Shown here: one piece after another, positions 15,048 to 24,067 of the stretch
Position numbering within the stretch: the stretch's first letter is position 1
How the letters are laid out: the number at the start of each line of letters is the position of its first letter
DNA from: Clostridiales bacterium
GTDB lineage: Bacteria; Bacillota; Clostridia; Saccharofermentanales; Saccharofermentanaceae
DNA: 32,984 nt
Direction: 5' to 3'
Assembly (NCBI GenBank): GCA_017961235.1
Contig: JAGCXQ010000033.1
Span: 1 to 32,984 of the forward strand
Program-made: the position numbers and the translations under genes
Notes under the pieces: generated by a model
What the model was told of the DNA's origin: nothing
Database searches by the model: none
Seen by the model: only the letters and a program-made list of their open reading frames with translations

Positions 15048-17825
15048 ATGATCGAAAAGAATGCGCTCGAGAGACGGAAACGGCAGCAGAAAACACGTAA
15101 TCTGCGCCCGCTCATTGCGTTCATTTCCGTATTCGCTTCCCTTTGTGCGATACTTTTTATGACCGGCGTGTCGCCCTTCGGTTCCGGGTCGGTCCTGATG
15201 TCTGATCTCTCCGCACAGTACGCGCCATATCTGGTCACGATGCGGAATAAGCTCCTTCACGGGAGTTCGCCGTATTACTCTTTTGAGATCGGCATGGGCA
15301 AGAGCCTGCCGGGCATCATCGCCTACTACTGTGCCAGCCCGCTGAACCTCATAGCCCTGCTTTTCCCGGTAGCCCGTATCTCCGATGCGATCGCACTGAT
15401 CATCATGCTCAAGCTCTCTTTTGCCGGCGCCTTTATGACCGCGCTGATCGATCACAAATTCGGCGACAAGACGAAGATGAGCATCCTCTTCGGCATGGTC
15501 TATGCGCTGAGCTCCTATTCCATGTCCTTTATCTTTAACTTCATCTGGCTCGACGGCTTCGCGCTGCTGCCGCTTCTGATCCTCACGATCGAGCGCTTCC
15601 GGAAAGACATAAGAAAGGCTTATCAGGTACTTCTCGTGCTGATAGTGCTTTTCGCGTCGAACTACTACATCGCCTATATGGTCGGTATTTTCTCGTTTTT
15701 CTATCTCATCGGGATGCTGGAGTATGACAGAAAGTCCGAAAGAAAAGAAGGAGAGCCTTCCGCTGCAAAAGCACTCGGGATCTTCCTTCTGATGGCGATC
15801 GCAGCTGCGATGGTATGCGCGGCGCTTCTGCTCCCGGCCGGTATCGACACGATCCGCAACGGAGACCATTCCTCATCTTTCGAACTGACGATGGACCCGC
15901 CGTTCCGCCTGATCAAGCTTCTCCCCTATGTATTCCTCGGCAAACTCTCGGACATCACGACGAATATGCCGTTTGTGTTCTCGAGCCTTATGGTGCTGGA
16001 GCTGGTGGTGCTTTTCTTCTTGAATCCGGAGATCCCGAAGGCGATCCGCCACCGCGTGGGTATCGCGCTCGGACTGGGGATCCTTTCTTTCCTCATGCCG
16101 CTCCTGAATACCGCCTGGCACCTCTTCGATGATCCGAACTGGTTCCTGTTCCGATACTCCTTTCTCTTCATCTTCGGAACGATCCTGGTGGCCTTCTATT
16201 CTTTCCTTCATATCAGATCGCTTAAGAATAAGCACTTCATCGCGATGTTCGGTATCCTCTTTATCCTTTTGCAGGTCGCAGAACAGTTCGGCGGCGTCGA
16301 GGACGGAAAATCCATGTATTTCCAGAACCTTATCCTTCTTTCCCTGATCGGGCTCTGCCTCTTCGGCCTTTCGAAAGAGAAGTGGAGCGATCAGCTGGCG
16401 AACCTGAAGCGCCTCGGAAGCGGCATTCTCGTGCCGGTCATTCTCGTGGAGATCGTATTCCTCGCACCAAAGGTAACCGTCGGGGCGCTCTGGAACGATA
16501 CCCAGAAAGCCTCCGCTTTTGCCGATGAGGTCGAGGAACTTGAGACGCTGACATCTTCGATCGAAAGAAGCTCCGGCGCAAGGCTGGAACAGGCCTGGTA
16601 TCTCTCGCCGAACATCGATTCGCTGAATCTTTCCTCCTATTCGGAAACAAACGGCATCGGAGCCTTCTGCTCCATGTCGAATAAGAAGCAGCACCGTTTC
16701 CTCAAGCAGCTCGGCTACTGCACGAACTACAATTATTTCTCGGTCGAGCATAGAAGCATGAATCTCCCTGCTGACTCTTTCCTCGGCGTGCGTTATATCG
16801 TCTCCGGCCAGAAGGAACTGAGCGGACTTAATGAGATCAGTGCTTACGGCAGATATCATCTGTATGAGAATCCTTACAGTGCGGATATCGTTTTCCTCGC
16901 GGCGCCATCTGCGGCCGATTTCGACGGATACCGTCTGGAGACGATGGGAAAGGATAAGAACTACTTCGCATTCCAGGAAGACTGGATGAGCTCGCTTTCC
17001 GGCATCCCCGCAGATCAGGTATATGATGCAAAAGCACTATCCTGGGAAGTAAGTAATGCTCAGACCGTGTCGGGAGATATGGCCGGCAAGATCCTGGAAT
17101 ATGACGAGAAGAAGAATGCACTCGACCTGGAAGATGTCGAGAAAGGCTCAGAGGAACTGACCTTCTATCTCCGGAATAATCCGAAGGCGCCGATCCGCCT
17201 TACCGCGAAGATAAAGGTGGAGAAGGAAGGACCGCTTTATCTTTCGATCCCGTTCCTGATGCGCAGCGCTCCGGTCAGTGTGTACTGTAATGAGAAGCGT
17301 GTCTATCACGAAGATTCCGATTCGTACTATTCCGTGATCGTGGATACCGGCGCCCATAAGGCGGGCGAGGAGATCACGATCGAAGTCCGCTGTGACGACG
17401 ATATCTTCGCCTCTTTCGATCCTTCTCTGGCTTACTGTGATACCGAGGAACTGGGAAGACAGACGGCCGAGGTGAAGAAGGGAATATCCGACCTTAAGGT
17501 ATGCGACGGAAAAGTATCTTTTACGGCGGAGACGGACTCGCCGAAGATGCTGATCGCTACGATCCCGTATGAAGAAGGATGGACTGCCCGTGTCGATGGA
17601 GAGACCGTCGAAGTTCAAGGCTATCAGGACGCTTTCCTGGCGCTCTCCCTGACACCCGGCAGCCACCGCATCGAGCTGACATTTGTTCCCACCGGAATGG
17701 GAATTGGTGTTATAATCAGTGCACTGGGTGCTATCTTTAGCGTTGTTCTCCTTGTGGTCACAAGGAAGAAGCAGCCGGACCGTATGGAGGAGGAAATCAA
17801 GCTTGATCGAGAAGAAGACTCTTGA
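15048..17825 (+). CDS. YfhO-family membrane protein, copy 1 (GT-C type glycosyltransferase)
   Basis: The 925-residue product is a large polytopic membrane protein of the YfhO family. It starts MIEKNALERRKRQQ, with a first membrane helix at about residues 21-40. The characteristic loop SDLSAQYAPYLVTMRNKL follows, with Asp53 as the likely catalytic or donor-binding acid, then YYCASPLNLIALLFP. About a dozen helices extend to residue 480. The rest is a long extracytoplasmic beta-rich region, then a final helix around 885-907 and an acidic tail. YfhO proteins are thought to move sugars from polyprenyl-phosphate carriers onto envelope polymers; the acceptor is unknown. The second yfhO gene overlaps its 3' end. 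Confidence 0.9.
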   Translation: MIEKNALERRKRQQKTRNLRPLIAFISVFASLCAILFMTGVSPFGSGSVLMSDLSAQYAPYLVTMRNKLLHGSSPYYSFEIGMGKSLPGIIAYYCASPLNLIALLFPVARISDAIALIIMLKLSFAGAFMTALIDHKFGDKTKMSILFGMVYALSSYSMSFIFNFIWLDGFALLPLLILTIERFRKDIRKAYQVLLVLIVLFASNYYIAYMVGIFSFFYLIGMLEYDRKSERKEGEPSAAKALGIFLLMAIAAAMVCAALLLPAGIDTIRNGDHSSSFELTMDPPFRLIKLLPYVFLGKLSDITTNMPFVFSSLMVLELVVLFFLNPEIPKAIRHRVGIALGLGILSFLMPLLNTAWHLFDDPNWFLFRYSFLFIFGTILVAFYSFLHIRSLKNKHFIAMFGILFILLQVAEQFGGVEDGKSMYFQNLILLSLIGLCLFGLSKEKWSDQLANLKRLGSGILVPVILVEIVFLAPKVTVGALWNDTQKASAFADEVEELETLTSSIERSSGARLEQAWYLSPNIDSLNLSSYSETNGIGAFCSMSNKKQHRFLKQLGYCTNYNYFSVEHRSMNLPADSFLGVRYIVSGQKELSGLNEISAYGRYHLYENPYSADIVFLAAPSAADFDGYRLETMGKDKNYFAFQEDWMSSLSGIPADQVYDAKALSWEVSNAQTVSGDMAGKILEYDEKKNALDLEDVEKGSEELTFYLRNNPKAPIRLTAKIKVEKEGPLYLSIPFLMRSAPVSVYCNEKRVYHEDSDSYYSVIVDTGAHKAGEEITIEVRCDDDIFASFDPSLAYCDTEELGRQTAEVKKGISDLKVCDGKVSFTAETDSPKMLIATIPYEEGWTARVDGETVEVQGYQDAFLALSLTPGSHRIELTFVPTGMGIGVIISALGAIFSVVLLVVTRKKQPDRMEEEIKLDREEDS

Positions 17826-20601
17826 AAAGAGATCAGCAAGACATATCGACAGCCGGCCCGTGCTGGCGTTTTTTCTGACAATGTTCGCGATGGTGATGGT
17901 CTTTGCCATCAACATGATCGTTCCTTTCGGATCGAGAAATGTCCTGACATCTGACCTTGCCGCGCAGTATGGACCGTATCTGGTCGGCTTGAAACAGCAG
18001 ATCACTTCCGGCCAGTCGCTCTTTTATTCCAGAAGCCTCGGCCTCGGATCAAATACACTGGGTGTATTCGGTTACTACCTGTCAAGCCCGGTAAACCTGA
18101 TTGCTCTTTTGTTCCCGACGTCCATGGTCCAGGAGATGGTCACGCTTATCATCATCCTGAAGCTTTCTTTTGCAGGTGCTTTTATGACCTGGCTCCTTGA
18201 CAGGAAGTTCGGATCTGAAGATAAGATGTCGATCCTCTTCGGCATGATGTATCCTCTCTGTTCCTTTTCGATCATCTACATGTTCAATATCATGTGGCTC
18301 GACGGATTTGCGATCCTTCCGCTTCTGATCATGCTCACGGAGAAGTTTATCGATAAGAAGAAGACCTGGCCGGCACTTACGATCGTTCTCATGGTCCTTT
18401 TCGTATCCGGTTACTACATGGCATACATGGTCGGTGTGTTCTCCTTTATCTATCTTCTCTGCATCATGGGATATAGAGGAAAGTTTAAGAAAGAAAATGA
18501 GAAGGAAGGCTTAAAGACCGTCGGCATGTTTATCTTCTCGGCGATCACCGCCGCGCTGATGAGTGCCTGCATCCTTCTCCCCGCAGGTCTCAACACTCTC
18601 GGTAATCCGGACTATAACGTCAATGATTCCGGCATCACCATGCAGCCGCAGTTTAAGCTTCTTTCCGTCATCGATCAGCTGATCGAGAAAAAGGTCGGAA
18701 ACCTGGCAAATAATCTGCCTTACATCTTCTGCGGTCTGACAGCTCTTTTCCTCTGCATCCTTTTATTCCTGAATCCGAAGATCAAAAAGTCACTGAAGAT
18801 CGCTATCGGAGTCGCTTTCGGCTTCGGTCTTCTGTGCTTCCATTTCTCGCCGTTTAATCTGGCATGGCATCTCTTTGACGATCCGAACTGGTTCAATTAC
18901 AGATATTCGTACCTGTTCTCTTTTGTAATGCTCCTGGTAGCGTATTATTCCTACCTGAATATGCATCTCGTGCTCAAGAAACATTTCTTCATCACGATGG
19001 GGATCATCATCGGCATGGCGGTATTCTCCCAGAGCTTCGGACAGATGACACAGAAGGATAATACCTTCTTTGCGACGATCCTGTTCACGCTCCTGATCAC
19101 CGTCCTTCTTTACGGCAAGACCCTGGAGAAATGGCCCGATGTCATCTATAACTTAAGACGCTTCGGCTCCGGTTTCCTCGTGGCGGTGATCGTCATCGAG
19201 ATCGTGGTCTTTAACCCCAGATGCTTCATGCCCGAGGTGTATGCCGGTATGCAGGATGCTCCGAACTTCGAGAAGATGCTCGGCGATATCGGGGAGATCT
19301 CCGATAAGATCGAGGATGACGACTGGTACAGGACGGAACTCCACCAGACCTGGCACTACCTGATCTGTGCGAACAACATGCCGTTCTATACTGGAAAAGA
19401 AGGTATGAGCATCTTTGCCTCTATGGCTAATAAGAAGACCAACCACTTCTTAAAGCAGCTGGGCTATAACTCGAATTACAATTATTTCTCCCTTCAGCAT
19501 GACAATGTGATCCTTCCGGCGGACTCGATCCTGGGTATCCGGTATATCATCACGAAGGAAGAGGGCATGAATGAGCTCCATAACCAGGCAAAGGTCGATG
19601 AATTCTATCTCTACAGAAATGATTACTCGCTGCCGGCGGCTTTCCTCGCTGATGCAAAAGCACTTGACTTCGACGGCTATGCTCTCGAGAAAGACGAAGA
19701 TAAGAAGGATTACTTCGATTTCCAGGAGAAGTGGATCACCTCTCTTTCCGGAGTGGATGCTTCCGATATATACGATACCTGGACTCCGGAATGGGAAGTA
19801 TTTAACGGCCAGCGCACCGATATTCCGCCGGAAGACAAGATCATGGAAGTCGATACCCTCGTAAATACCCTGAATCACGAGACGAAGAACCTCGAGGCAG
19901 AGTCTCTGCGGTTCTATCTGAGAAATAATGACAAAGCACCGATGGTGCTCAGAACAGAGTTCAAGGCGGACAGAGACGGCGCCATCTACTTCCTGATGCC
20001 GTATCTGCACCTGCAGTGCAAGGCGGATATCTACGTTAACGGCGAAGAAGCCTATGAGATGGATTCCAGTTCCTTCTACAGCCGTATCCTGGATCTCGGA
20101 TACTTTAAGAAGGGTGAAGACGTGAAACTGGAGATCCGTGCGAAGCAGGATATCTACGGTTCCTTTGCTCCGATCCTTGCCTACATGGATCCGGAAGCCA
20201 TCGCTCCGCATAAAGATGCCCTGACATCCGGCATGAAGAATATTGTCGTTGAGAACGGACATTATGTGATCGAGACAGAGTCGGATAAGGCGAAGCTCCT
20301 TCTGATCACGGCTCCGTACGAGAAGGGCTGGAAGGCCTGTGTGGATGGTAAGGAAACGAAGATCGAGGCATATCAGGATGCATTTATCGCCATCCCTCTC
20401 GAAGCAGGATCGCATACGATCGAGCTTCGTTTCACGCCGCCCGGATGGAAAGCAGGTCTTGTGGCAAGCGCGGCAGGTCTTCTGATCTTTGCCGTGGTGA
20501 CGGTCCTGATCCTGAAGAAAAAAGAAAAGGTGGAAGCTTCTGTTGTATCAGAAGAAGCCTCAGACGATATTAAACCGAATACAGAGGAGGAGAAAAAATG
20601 A
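17803..20601 (+). CDS. YfhO-family membrane protein, copy 2 (TTG start)
   Basis: This is a paralogue of the preceding gene, 932 residues from a TTG start. TTG at 17803 is chosen because GGAGGAGG at 17786-17793 is well placed. The N-terminus (M)IEKKTLEKR then aligns with MIEKNALERR of copy 1. An upstream in-frame ATG at 17719 would add 28 residues read from copy 1 in another frame. The loop SDLAAQYGPYLVGLKQQI has Asp51, and YYLSSPVNLIALLFP follows. Topology is as in copy 1, ending with a helix and a charged tail. It overlaps copy 1 by 23 bases and pgcA by 4 (ATGA), so the three are translationally coupled. The two copies may use different sugars or acceptors. Confidence 0.9.
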   Translation: MIEKKTLEKRSARHIDSRPVLAFFLTMFAMVMVFAINMIVPFGSRNVLTSDLAAQYGPYLVGLKQQITSGQSLFYSRSLGLGSNTLGVFGYYLSSPVNLIALLFPTSMVQEMVTLIIILKLSFAGAFMTWLLDRKFGSEDKMSILFGMMYPLCSFSIIYMFNIMWLDGFAILPLLIMLTEKFIDKKKTWPALTIVLMVLFVSGYYMAYMVGVFSFIYLLCIMGYRGKFKKENEKEGLKTVGMFIFSAITAALMSACILLPAGLNTLGNPDYNVNDSGITMQPQFKLLSVIDQLIEKKVGNLANNLPYIFCGLTALFLCILLFLNPKIKKSLKIAIGVAFGFGLLCFHFSPFNLAWHLFDDPNWFNYRYSYLFSFVMLLVAYYSYLNMHLVLKKHFFITMGIIIGMAVFSQSFGQMTQKDNTFFATILFTLLITVLLYGKTLEKWPDVIYNLRRFGSGFLVAVIVIEIVVFNPRCFMPEVYAGMQDAPNFEKMLGDIGEISDKIEDDDWYRTELHQTWHYLICANNMPFYTGKEGMSIFASMANKKTNHFLKQLGYNSNYNYFSLQHDNVILPADSILGIRYIITKEEGMNELHNQAKVDEFYLYRNDYSLPAAFLADAKALDFDGYALEKDEDKKDYFDFQEKWITSLSGVDASDIYDTWTPEWEVFNGQRTDIPPEDKIMEVDTLVNTLNHETKNLEAESLRFYLRNNDKAPMVLRTEFKADRDGAIYFLMPYLHLQCKADIYVNGEEAYEMDSSSFYSRILDLGYFKKGEDVKLEIRAKQDIYGSFAPILAYMDPEAIAPHKDALTSGMKNIVVENGHYVIETESDKAKLLLITAPYEKGWKACVDGKETKIEAYQDAFIAIPLEAGSHTIELRFTPPGWKAGLVASAAGLLIFAVVTVLILKKKEKVEASVVSEEASDDIKPNTEEEKK

Positions 20602-22382
20602 GCGTAGAAGAATTGTATAAGTTTTGGAGTGAAGATCCGTACTTTGATGAAGCTACAAGATCCGAGCTTCTGGCGATCAAGGATGACAAGAAGGAGATCG
20701 AGGAGAGATTCTACAGAGATCTCGAGTTCGGAACGGCCGGTCTTCGCGGTGTTCTCGGCGCCGGCATCAACCGCATGAATATGTATGTGGTATCGAAGGC
20801 TACCTACGGTCTTGGTAAATTCATCGAGAGCGAGGGAGAAGATGCCATGAAGCGTGGTGTCGTTATCTCTTATGATTCCCGTCATTTCTCTCCGGAATTC
20901 GCGGAGATCACGGCTCGAACCCTTACAGCAATGGGCATCCGTGTGTACCTTTCGGATGAGCTCCGTCCTGTACCGATGCTGTCCTACTCGGTCCGCTGGC
21001 ACAAGGCCTTTGCAGGTGTCATGATCACAGCGAGCCACAACCCGTCGAAGTACAACGGCTACAAAGTATATGGTGAAGATGGCGGACAGGTTCCGCCGGA
21101 GGCTGCATCGAAGATCCTCTCTTTCATCGAGGGCATCGAGGATATCAGAACGATCCACCCGGATACGCTCGAAGATGCGAAGGCAAAAGGACTCCTGACC
21201 TACTGGGGCGAGGAAGTTGATGAGGCATATACCGATATGCTCGATAAGCTCGTGATCGACCGTCAGGCGATCCTCAACCAGAAGGATATGTCTATCGTAT
21301 ATACTCCTCTTCACGGTTCCGGAAACAAGCCGGTCCGCCGTATCTTAAAGAAGATCGGTCTGGAGAATGTCCATATCGTTCCGGAGCAGGAGCTCCCGGA
21401 CGGAAGCTTCCCGACAGTAGAAGTTCCGAACCCGGAGAATCCGGCTGCTCTGTCCATGGCGATCGAGCTGGCGAAGAAGGTCGATGCGGATCTGGTCATC
21501 GGCACGGATCCGGACAGTGACCGTATCGGTATCGCCGTCCGCACCACTGTGGATGGTAAAGAGACCTATGTACCGTTTACCGGAAACCAGGTAGGACTCA
21601 TGCTCCTCGACTATATCCTGGATTCGAAAAAGAGCGCAGGAACGCTTCCGGAGGGTTCTTTTGCAGTAACGACGATCGTATCGAGCAAGCTTGCCGGCGC
21701 GATCTGCAAGTACTACGGTGTCGAGCTCCAGGAAGTGCTTACCGGCTTTAAGTTCATCGGTGAGCGGATCAAGCTTGATGATGAATTTGGCTCCAAACAC
21801 TTCCAGTTCGGTTTCGAAGAGAGCTACGGTTACCTTTCCGGCCTGGATGTCCGTGATAAGGATGCTGTTGTTGCCGCGATGCTGATCGCCGGCATGTACG
21901 CGCAGTCCAGAGAACGCGGACAGTCCCTTGTCGATCGTCTGAACAACATCTACGAGCGCTTCGGATACGGATTTGAAGAGACTGTCTCCATCACTCTCGA
22001 AGGAAAAGAAGGTATCGAGAAGATCTCCGGCGCGATGAAGTCTCTCCGCGCAGAACTCCTTGCCTGCAAGAATAAAGCAGAGGCACAATCGCTCCTCGGC
22101 GGTGCTCCTGTCGTAGCGGTCCGTGACTATCAGGCATCGAAGAAGTACATCTTTACCGATGACGGAGTCAAAGAAGAGAAGATCGATCTTCCGGTATCCA
22201 ATGTACTTCTTTATGAACTTGGCGGCGATAAGGGCCTCGACTGGGCATGCGCACGTCCGTCCGGAACAGAGCCGAAACTGAAGATCTACTTCGGTATTTA
22301 TGCGAATACAGAGGAGTCTTCCAGAAGCAGACTCGAGGACACAAAGGCGAAGGTTTCCTCCAGCGTAAAAGCAAAGCTCTGA
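20598..22382 (+). CDS. pgcA: Alpha-phosphoglucomutase / phosphohexomutase
   Basis: This enzyme interconverts glucose 6-phosphate and glucose 1-phosphate, the precursor of UDP-glucose. The 594-residue product is close to Bacillus subtilis PgcA in length and sequence pattern. The N-terminal LEFGTAGLRGVLGAGINRMN is followed by the active-site serine Ser146 in ITASHNPSKYNGYKVYGEDG. The metal loop is GTDPDSDRIGIA, the sugar-specificity loop FEESYGYLSG, and the phosphate-binding loop RPSGTEPKLKIYF. The start codon overlaps the yfhO copy 2 stop (ATGA). Coupling to two YfhO genes suggests it supplies activated sugar for envelope glycosylation. Confidence 0.94.
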   Translation: MSVEELYKFWSEDPYFDEATRSELLAIKDDKKEIEERFYRDLEFGTAGLRGVLGAGINRMNMYVVSKATYGLGKFIESEGEDAMKRGVVISYDSRHFSPEFAEITARTLTAMGIRVYLSDELRPVPMLSYSVRWHKAFAGVMITASHNPSKYNGYKVYGEDGGQVPPEAASKILSFIEGIEDIRTIHPDTLEDAKAKGLLTYWGEEVDEAYTDMLDKLVIDRQAILNQKDMSIVYTPLHGSGNKPVRRILKKIGLENVHIVPEQELPDGSFPTVEVPNPENPAALSMAIELAKKVDADLVIGTDPDSDRIGIAVRTTVDGKETYVPFTGNQVGLMLLDYILDSKKSAGTLPEGSFAVTTIVSSKLAGAICKYYGVELQEVLTGFKFIGERIKLDDEFGSKHFQFGFEESYGYLSGLDVRDKDAVVAAMLIAGMYAQSRERGQSLVDRLNNIYERFGYGFEETVSITLEGKEGIEKISGAMKSLRAELLACKNKAEAQSLLGGAPVVAVRDYQASKKYIFTDDGVKEEKIDLPVSNVLLYELGGDKGLDWACARPSGTEPKLKIYFGIYANTEESSRSRLEDTKAKVSSSVKAKL

Positions 22383-22413
22383 TCCTTTTGGAAACAATTT
22401 GGTAACACTTTGA

Positions 22414-22448
22414 GGCACTTTCGGCACATATTGCCGAGAGTGCCTTTT
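22414..22448 (+). terminator. Intrinsic terminator after pgcA
   Basis: A 13-bp stem pairs 22414-22426 (GGCACTTTCGGCA) with 22432-22444 (TGCCGAGAGTGCC), with one G-U pair and a 5-nt loop, followed by TTTT. It ends the yfhO-yfhO-pgcA transcript. The next 110 bases hold nothing I recognise. Confidence 0.88.
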
Positions 22449-22564
22449 CGTGCAAATAAGGCAAAATCAGTGCGATTTCCACTAAAACGGTTAAGATTGT
22501 GACGGAAATGTGGCAAACTTCGCAATTTCTCACAAAAACTTCATATTTCACCCCTCAAATTCCC

Positions 22565-22593
22565 TTTTTTCAGAGTAAAGAAGCGTGTATACT
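22565..22593 (+). promoter_or_regulatory. Weak candidate promoter for the 119-residue protein gene
   Basis: TATACT at 22588-22593 is a good -10. The matching -35 position 17 bases upstream is only TTTTTT. The start would be near 22600, about 26 bases before the ATG. A strong terminator upstream makes a promoter in this stretch necessary, but its exact place is uncertain. Confidence 0.35.
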
Positions 22594-22625
22594 CGGGGTG
22601 AATTCAATTAGGAGGACTATGCGAT

Positions 22626-22985
22626 ATGACGGCAAATGAGTGCTTGATCAAGTTTAACTCAATTAAAGAGTGCCTCTCTGATGTGCTGTGGATGTACTTT
22701 GAGATCCAGTCTGCAGACAATGATCAGATCGTACTTGTTGGTAAACCTGATGAGTTTGCAGATCCGATCCTTAAGATCGTTTTCGTGCAGCCTTACATGA
22801 TTTCGTGCCCGATGCGTTTTACATATGAAGGCGGGGACTTCATCGGTCTGGCTCCGCAGGAAGAGTTCTATCAGATGAATGAGAGATACCACTTCGGTCA
22901 GGGATATCACATCTTTAAGATCAAGGTCGAGAACAAGAGATTTTTCATCATTGCGAAGTCGATGCATGTATCGATCGCAAACTAA
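22626..22985 (+). CDS. Hypothetical protein, 119 residues
   Basis: I do not recognise a family. The 119-residue product starts MTANECLIKFNSIKECLSDV and has no signal peptide or membrane helix. It appears to be a small soluble alpha/beta protein, with an N-terminal helix (residues 4-25) followed by alternating hydrophobic strands (QIVLVGK, LKIVFVQPYMISCPMRFTY, HIFKIKV, RFFIIAKSMHVSI). Aromatic residues are common and there are three cysteines. It is a real gene by its strong AGGAGG at 22611-22616, its own spacing between a terminator and a convergent gene, and codon use like its neighbours. It appears monocistronic. No function is proposed. Confidence 0.8.
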   Translation: MTANECLIKFNSIKECLSDVLWMYFEIQSADNDQIVLVGKPDEFADPILKIVFVQPYMISCPMRFTYEGGDFIGLAPQEEFYQMNERYHFGQGYHIFKIKVENKRFFIIAKSMHVSIAN

Positions 22986-23030
22986 TTCTTAAGTTAATGA
23001 AGTCCTTTTCGGGGATGGACATAAGTAGTT

Positions 23031-23825
23031 TCAGAGAAGATGGCGGATCGCGTAAGCGACTCCGTCATCTTTGCAGTTACGGGTCACGATCCTGGCCTGT
23101 GCTTTTACCTCATCGGTGGCGTTTCCCATAGCAACGCCCACTGCGCCGCAGGTAAACATACTGATATCATTGTCATTGTCTCCGAAGCAGTAAACCTGCG
23201 GAAGCGGGACCTTCAGATACGAGGCCAGTGCTACGACGGCATTTCCCTTTGTCGCGCCCTTTGGCATGATATCGATGACACTGTGCATGGAGGCGGTCAC
23301 CTCGAGGGATTTCTTCAGAAGAAGCGAATTTCTTAAGTCCTCGGTAGGCGAGTAGACAAGGACTTTCGTAAGCTCGGAAGGCGGCGTGGAAAGATCCTTT
23401 TCATTCAGCGGGATCAGAGGCGCCCGGATCTCTTCCCGGACCGAGGCGTTATAGTTGTTAAAGAACGCCATATGTGTGCTCCCGGGACGATAGAAAATAC
23501 CATCTTTTCCATATGCGACGAAGTCAAAACCCTCTTGTATCAGCAGTTTCAGAAGATCAGAAGCTGCGGGATCCGGAAAGCAGGACTCATATACGGGAGT
23601 ATTTCTTTCATAGTCATAGACCTGTGCGCCGTTACTGGTGATCACAGGGACGCGGATCCCTATCTCTTCGACGAATTTGCGGACCACATGGAAGGACCTT
23701 CCTGTTGCGATCGAAAAACCGGTGGCATCACCAAGTTCTCTGATCGTTTCCATAGTGAGATCAGAGATCTTTCCGCCTGCGGGAAGAAGCGTATTATCAA
23801 TGTCACAGATGATCAGGCGTTCCAC
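23031..23825 (-). CDS. HAD-superfamily phosphatase, Cof type
   Basis: This is a cytoplasmic sugar-phosphate-type phosphatase of the Cof (HAD-IIB) group, 264 residues. Motif I is DIDNT with nucleophile Asp8 and acid/base Asp10, motif II lies in FSIATGRSF, motif III is the lysine in PKGATKGNAV, and motif IV is GDNDNDISMF. The cap domain lies between motifs II and III, at about residues 75-180. A GTG start at 23825 is chosen because GGGAGG sits 8 bases upstream. A longer frame from ATG 23846 would translate that ribosome-binding site as part of the protein. It is convergent with the 119-residue protein gene. Cof proteins often accept several sugar phosphates, so the substrate cannot be named. 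Confidence 0.9.
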   Translation of the reverse strand: MERLIICDIDNTLLPAGGKISDLTMETIRELGDATGFSIATGRSFHVVRKFVEEIGIRVPVITSNGAQVYDYERNTPVYESCFPDPAASDLLKLLIQEGFDFVAYGKDGIFYRPGSTHMAFFNNYNASVREEIRAPLIPLNEKDLSTPPSELTKVLVYSPTEDLRNSLLLKKSLEVTASMHSVIDIMPKGATKGNAVVALASYLKVPLPQVYCFGDNDNDISMFTCGAVGVAMGNATDEVKAQARIVTRNCKDDGVAYAIRHLL

Positions 23826-23873
23826 CCGAAAAGCACCTCCCGGCATAGTTTTTCATAGCGTGTTTGCAGAAGT

Positions 23874-23888
23874 AATAGTATCACTATT
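23874..23888. promoter_or_regulatory. 15-bp dyad upstream of the HAD gene
   Basis: AATAGT, ATC, ACTATT form a perfect 6-bp inverted repeat with a 3-base spacer. The dyad begins 49 bases upstream of the HAD gene start. It overlaps the place where a minus-strand -10 (TACTAT) could lie, so it could be a small operator. This is inference only. Confidence 0.35.
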
Positions 23889-23893
23889 TGATG

Positions 23894-23949
23894 TTTTTTT
23901 GTAATTCCTGGAAAAAGGCCGCGAAAATCTGCCAGATATTACAAAAAAA
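23894..23949. repeat. 18-base imperfect inverted repeat between divergent genes
   Basis: The arms 23894-23911 (TTTTTTTGTAATTCCTGG) and 23932-23949 (CCAGATATTACAAAAAAA) pair over 16 of 18 positions, with one 2-base mismatch, around a 20-nt GC-richer loop. It lies between the divergent HAD phosphatase and the first VanW gene. The T-run ends on both strands give it terminator shape in both directions, yet no gene points into it. A cruciform or regulator-binding site is possible. Confidence 0.6.
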
Positions 23950-23997
23950 TGACATAAAACATGCATATTTTGTAAGGTGAAAAACCTGCAATTTCTC

Positions 23998-24026
23998 TTG
24001 AAAGTAAAGGCGCCATATAGTAATCT
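23998..24026 (+). promoter_or_regulatory. Weak candidate promoter for the first VanW gene
   Basis: TTGAAA at 23998-24003 and TAATCT at 24021-24026 are spaced by 17 bases, about 40 bases before the ATG. The -10 is poor, so this is tentative. Confidence 0.3.
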
Positions 24027-24067
24027 TTACATGGTGAAGTAGTTTATTTAATATGAGGCGTTAGTCG

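Noticed and set aside
17719..17802. Upstream ATG start for the second yfhO gene
   Set aside because: It would add 28 residues read from the first yfhO in another frame. The TTG at 17803 has a better ribosome-binding site and aligns with the paralogue.
14987..22395. The 13-mer CCTTTTGGAAACA occurring both before yfhO copy 1 and after pgcA
   Set aside because: There are only two copies, at unlike positions, with no extended similarity. Chance is sufficient.
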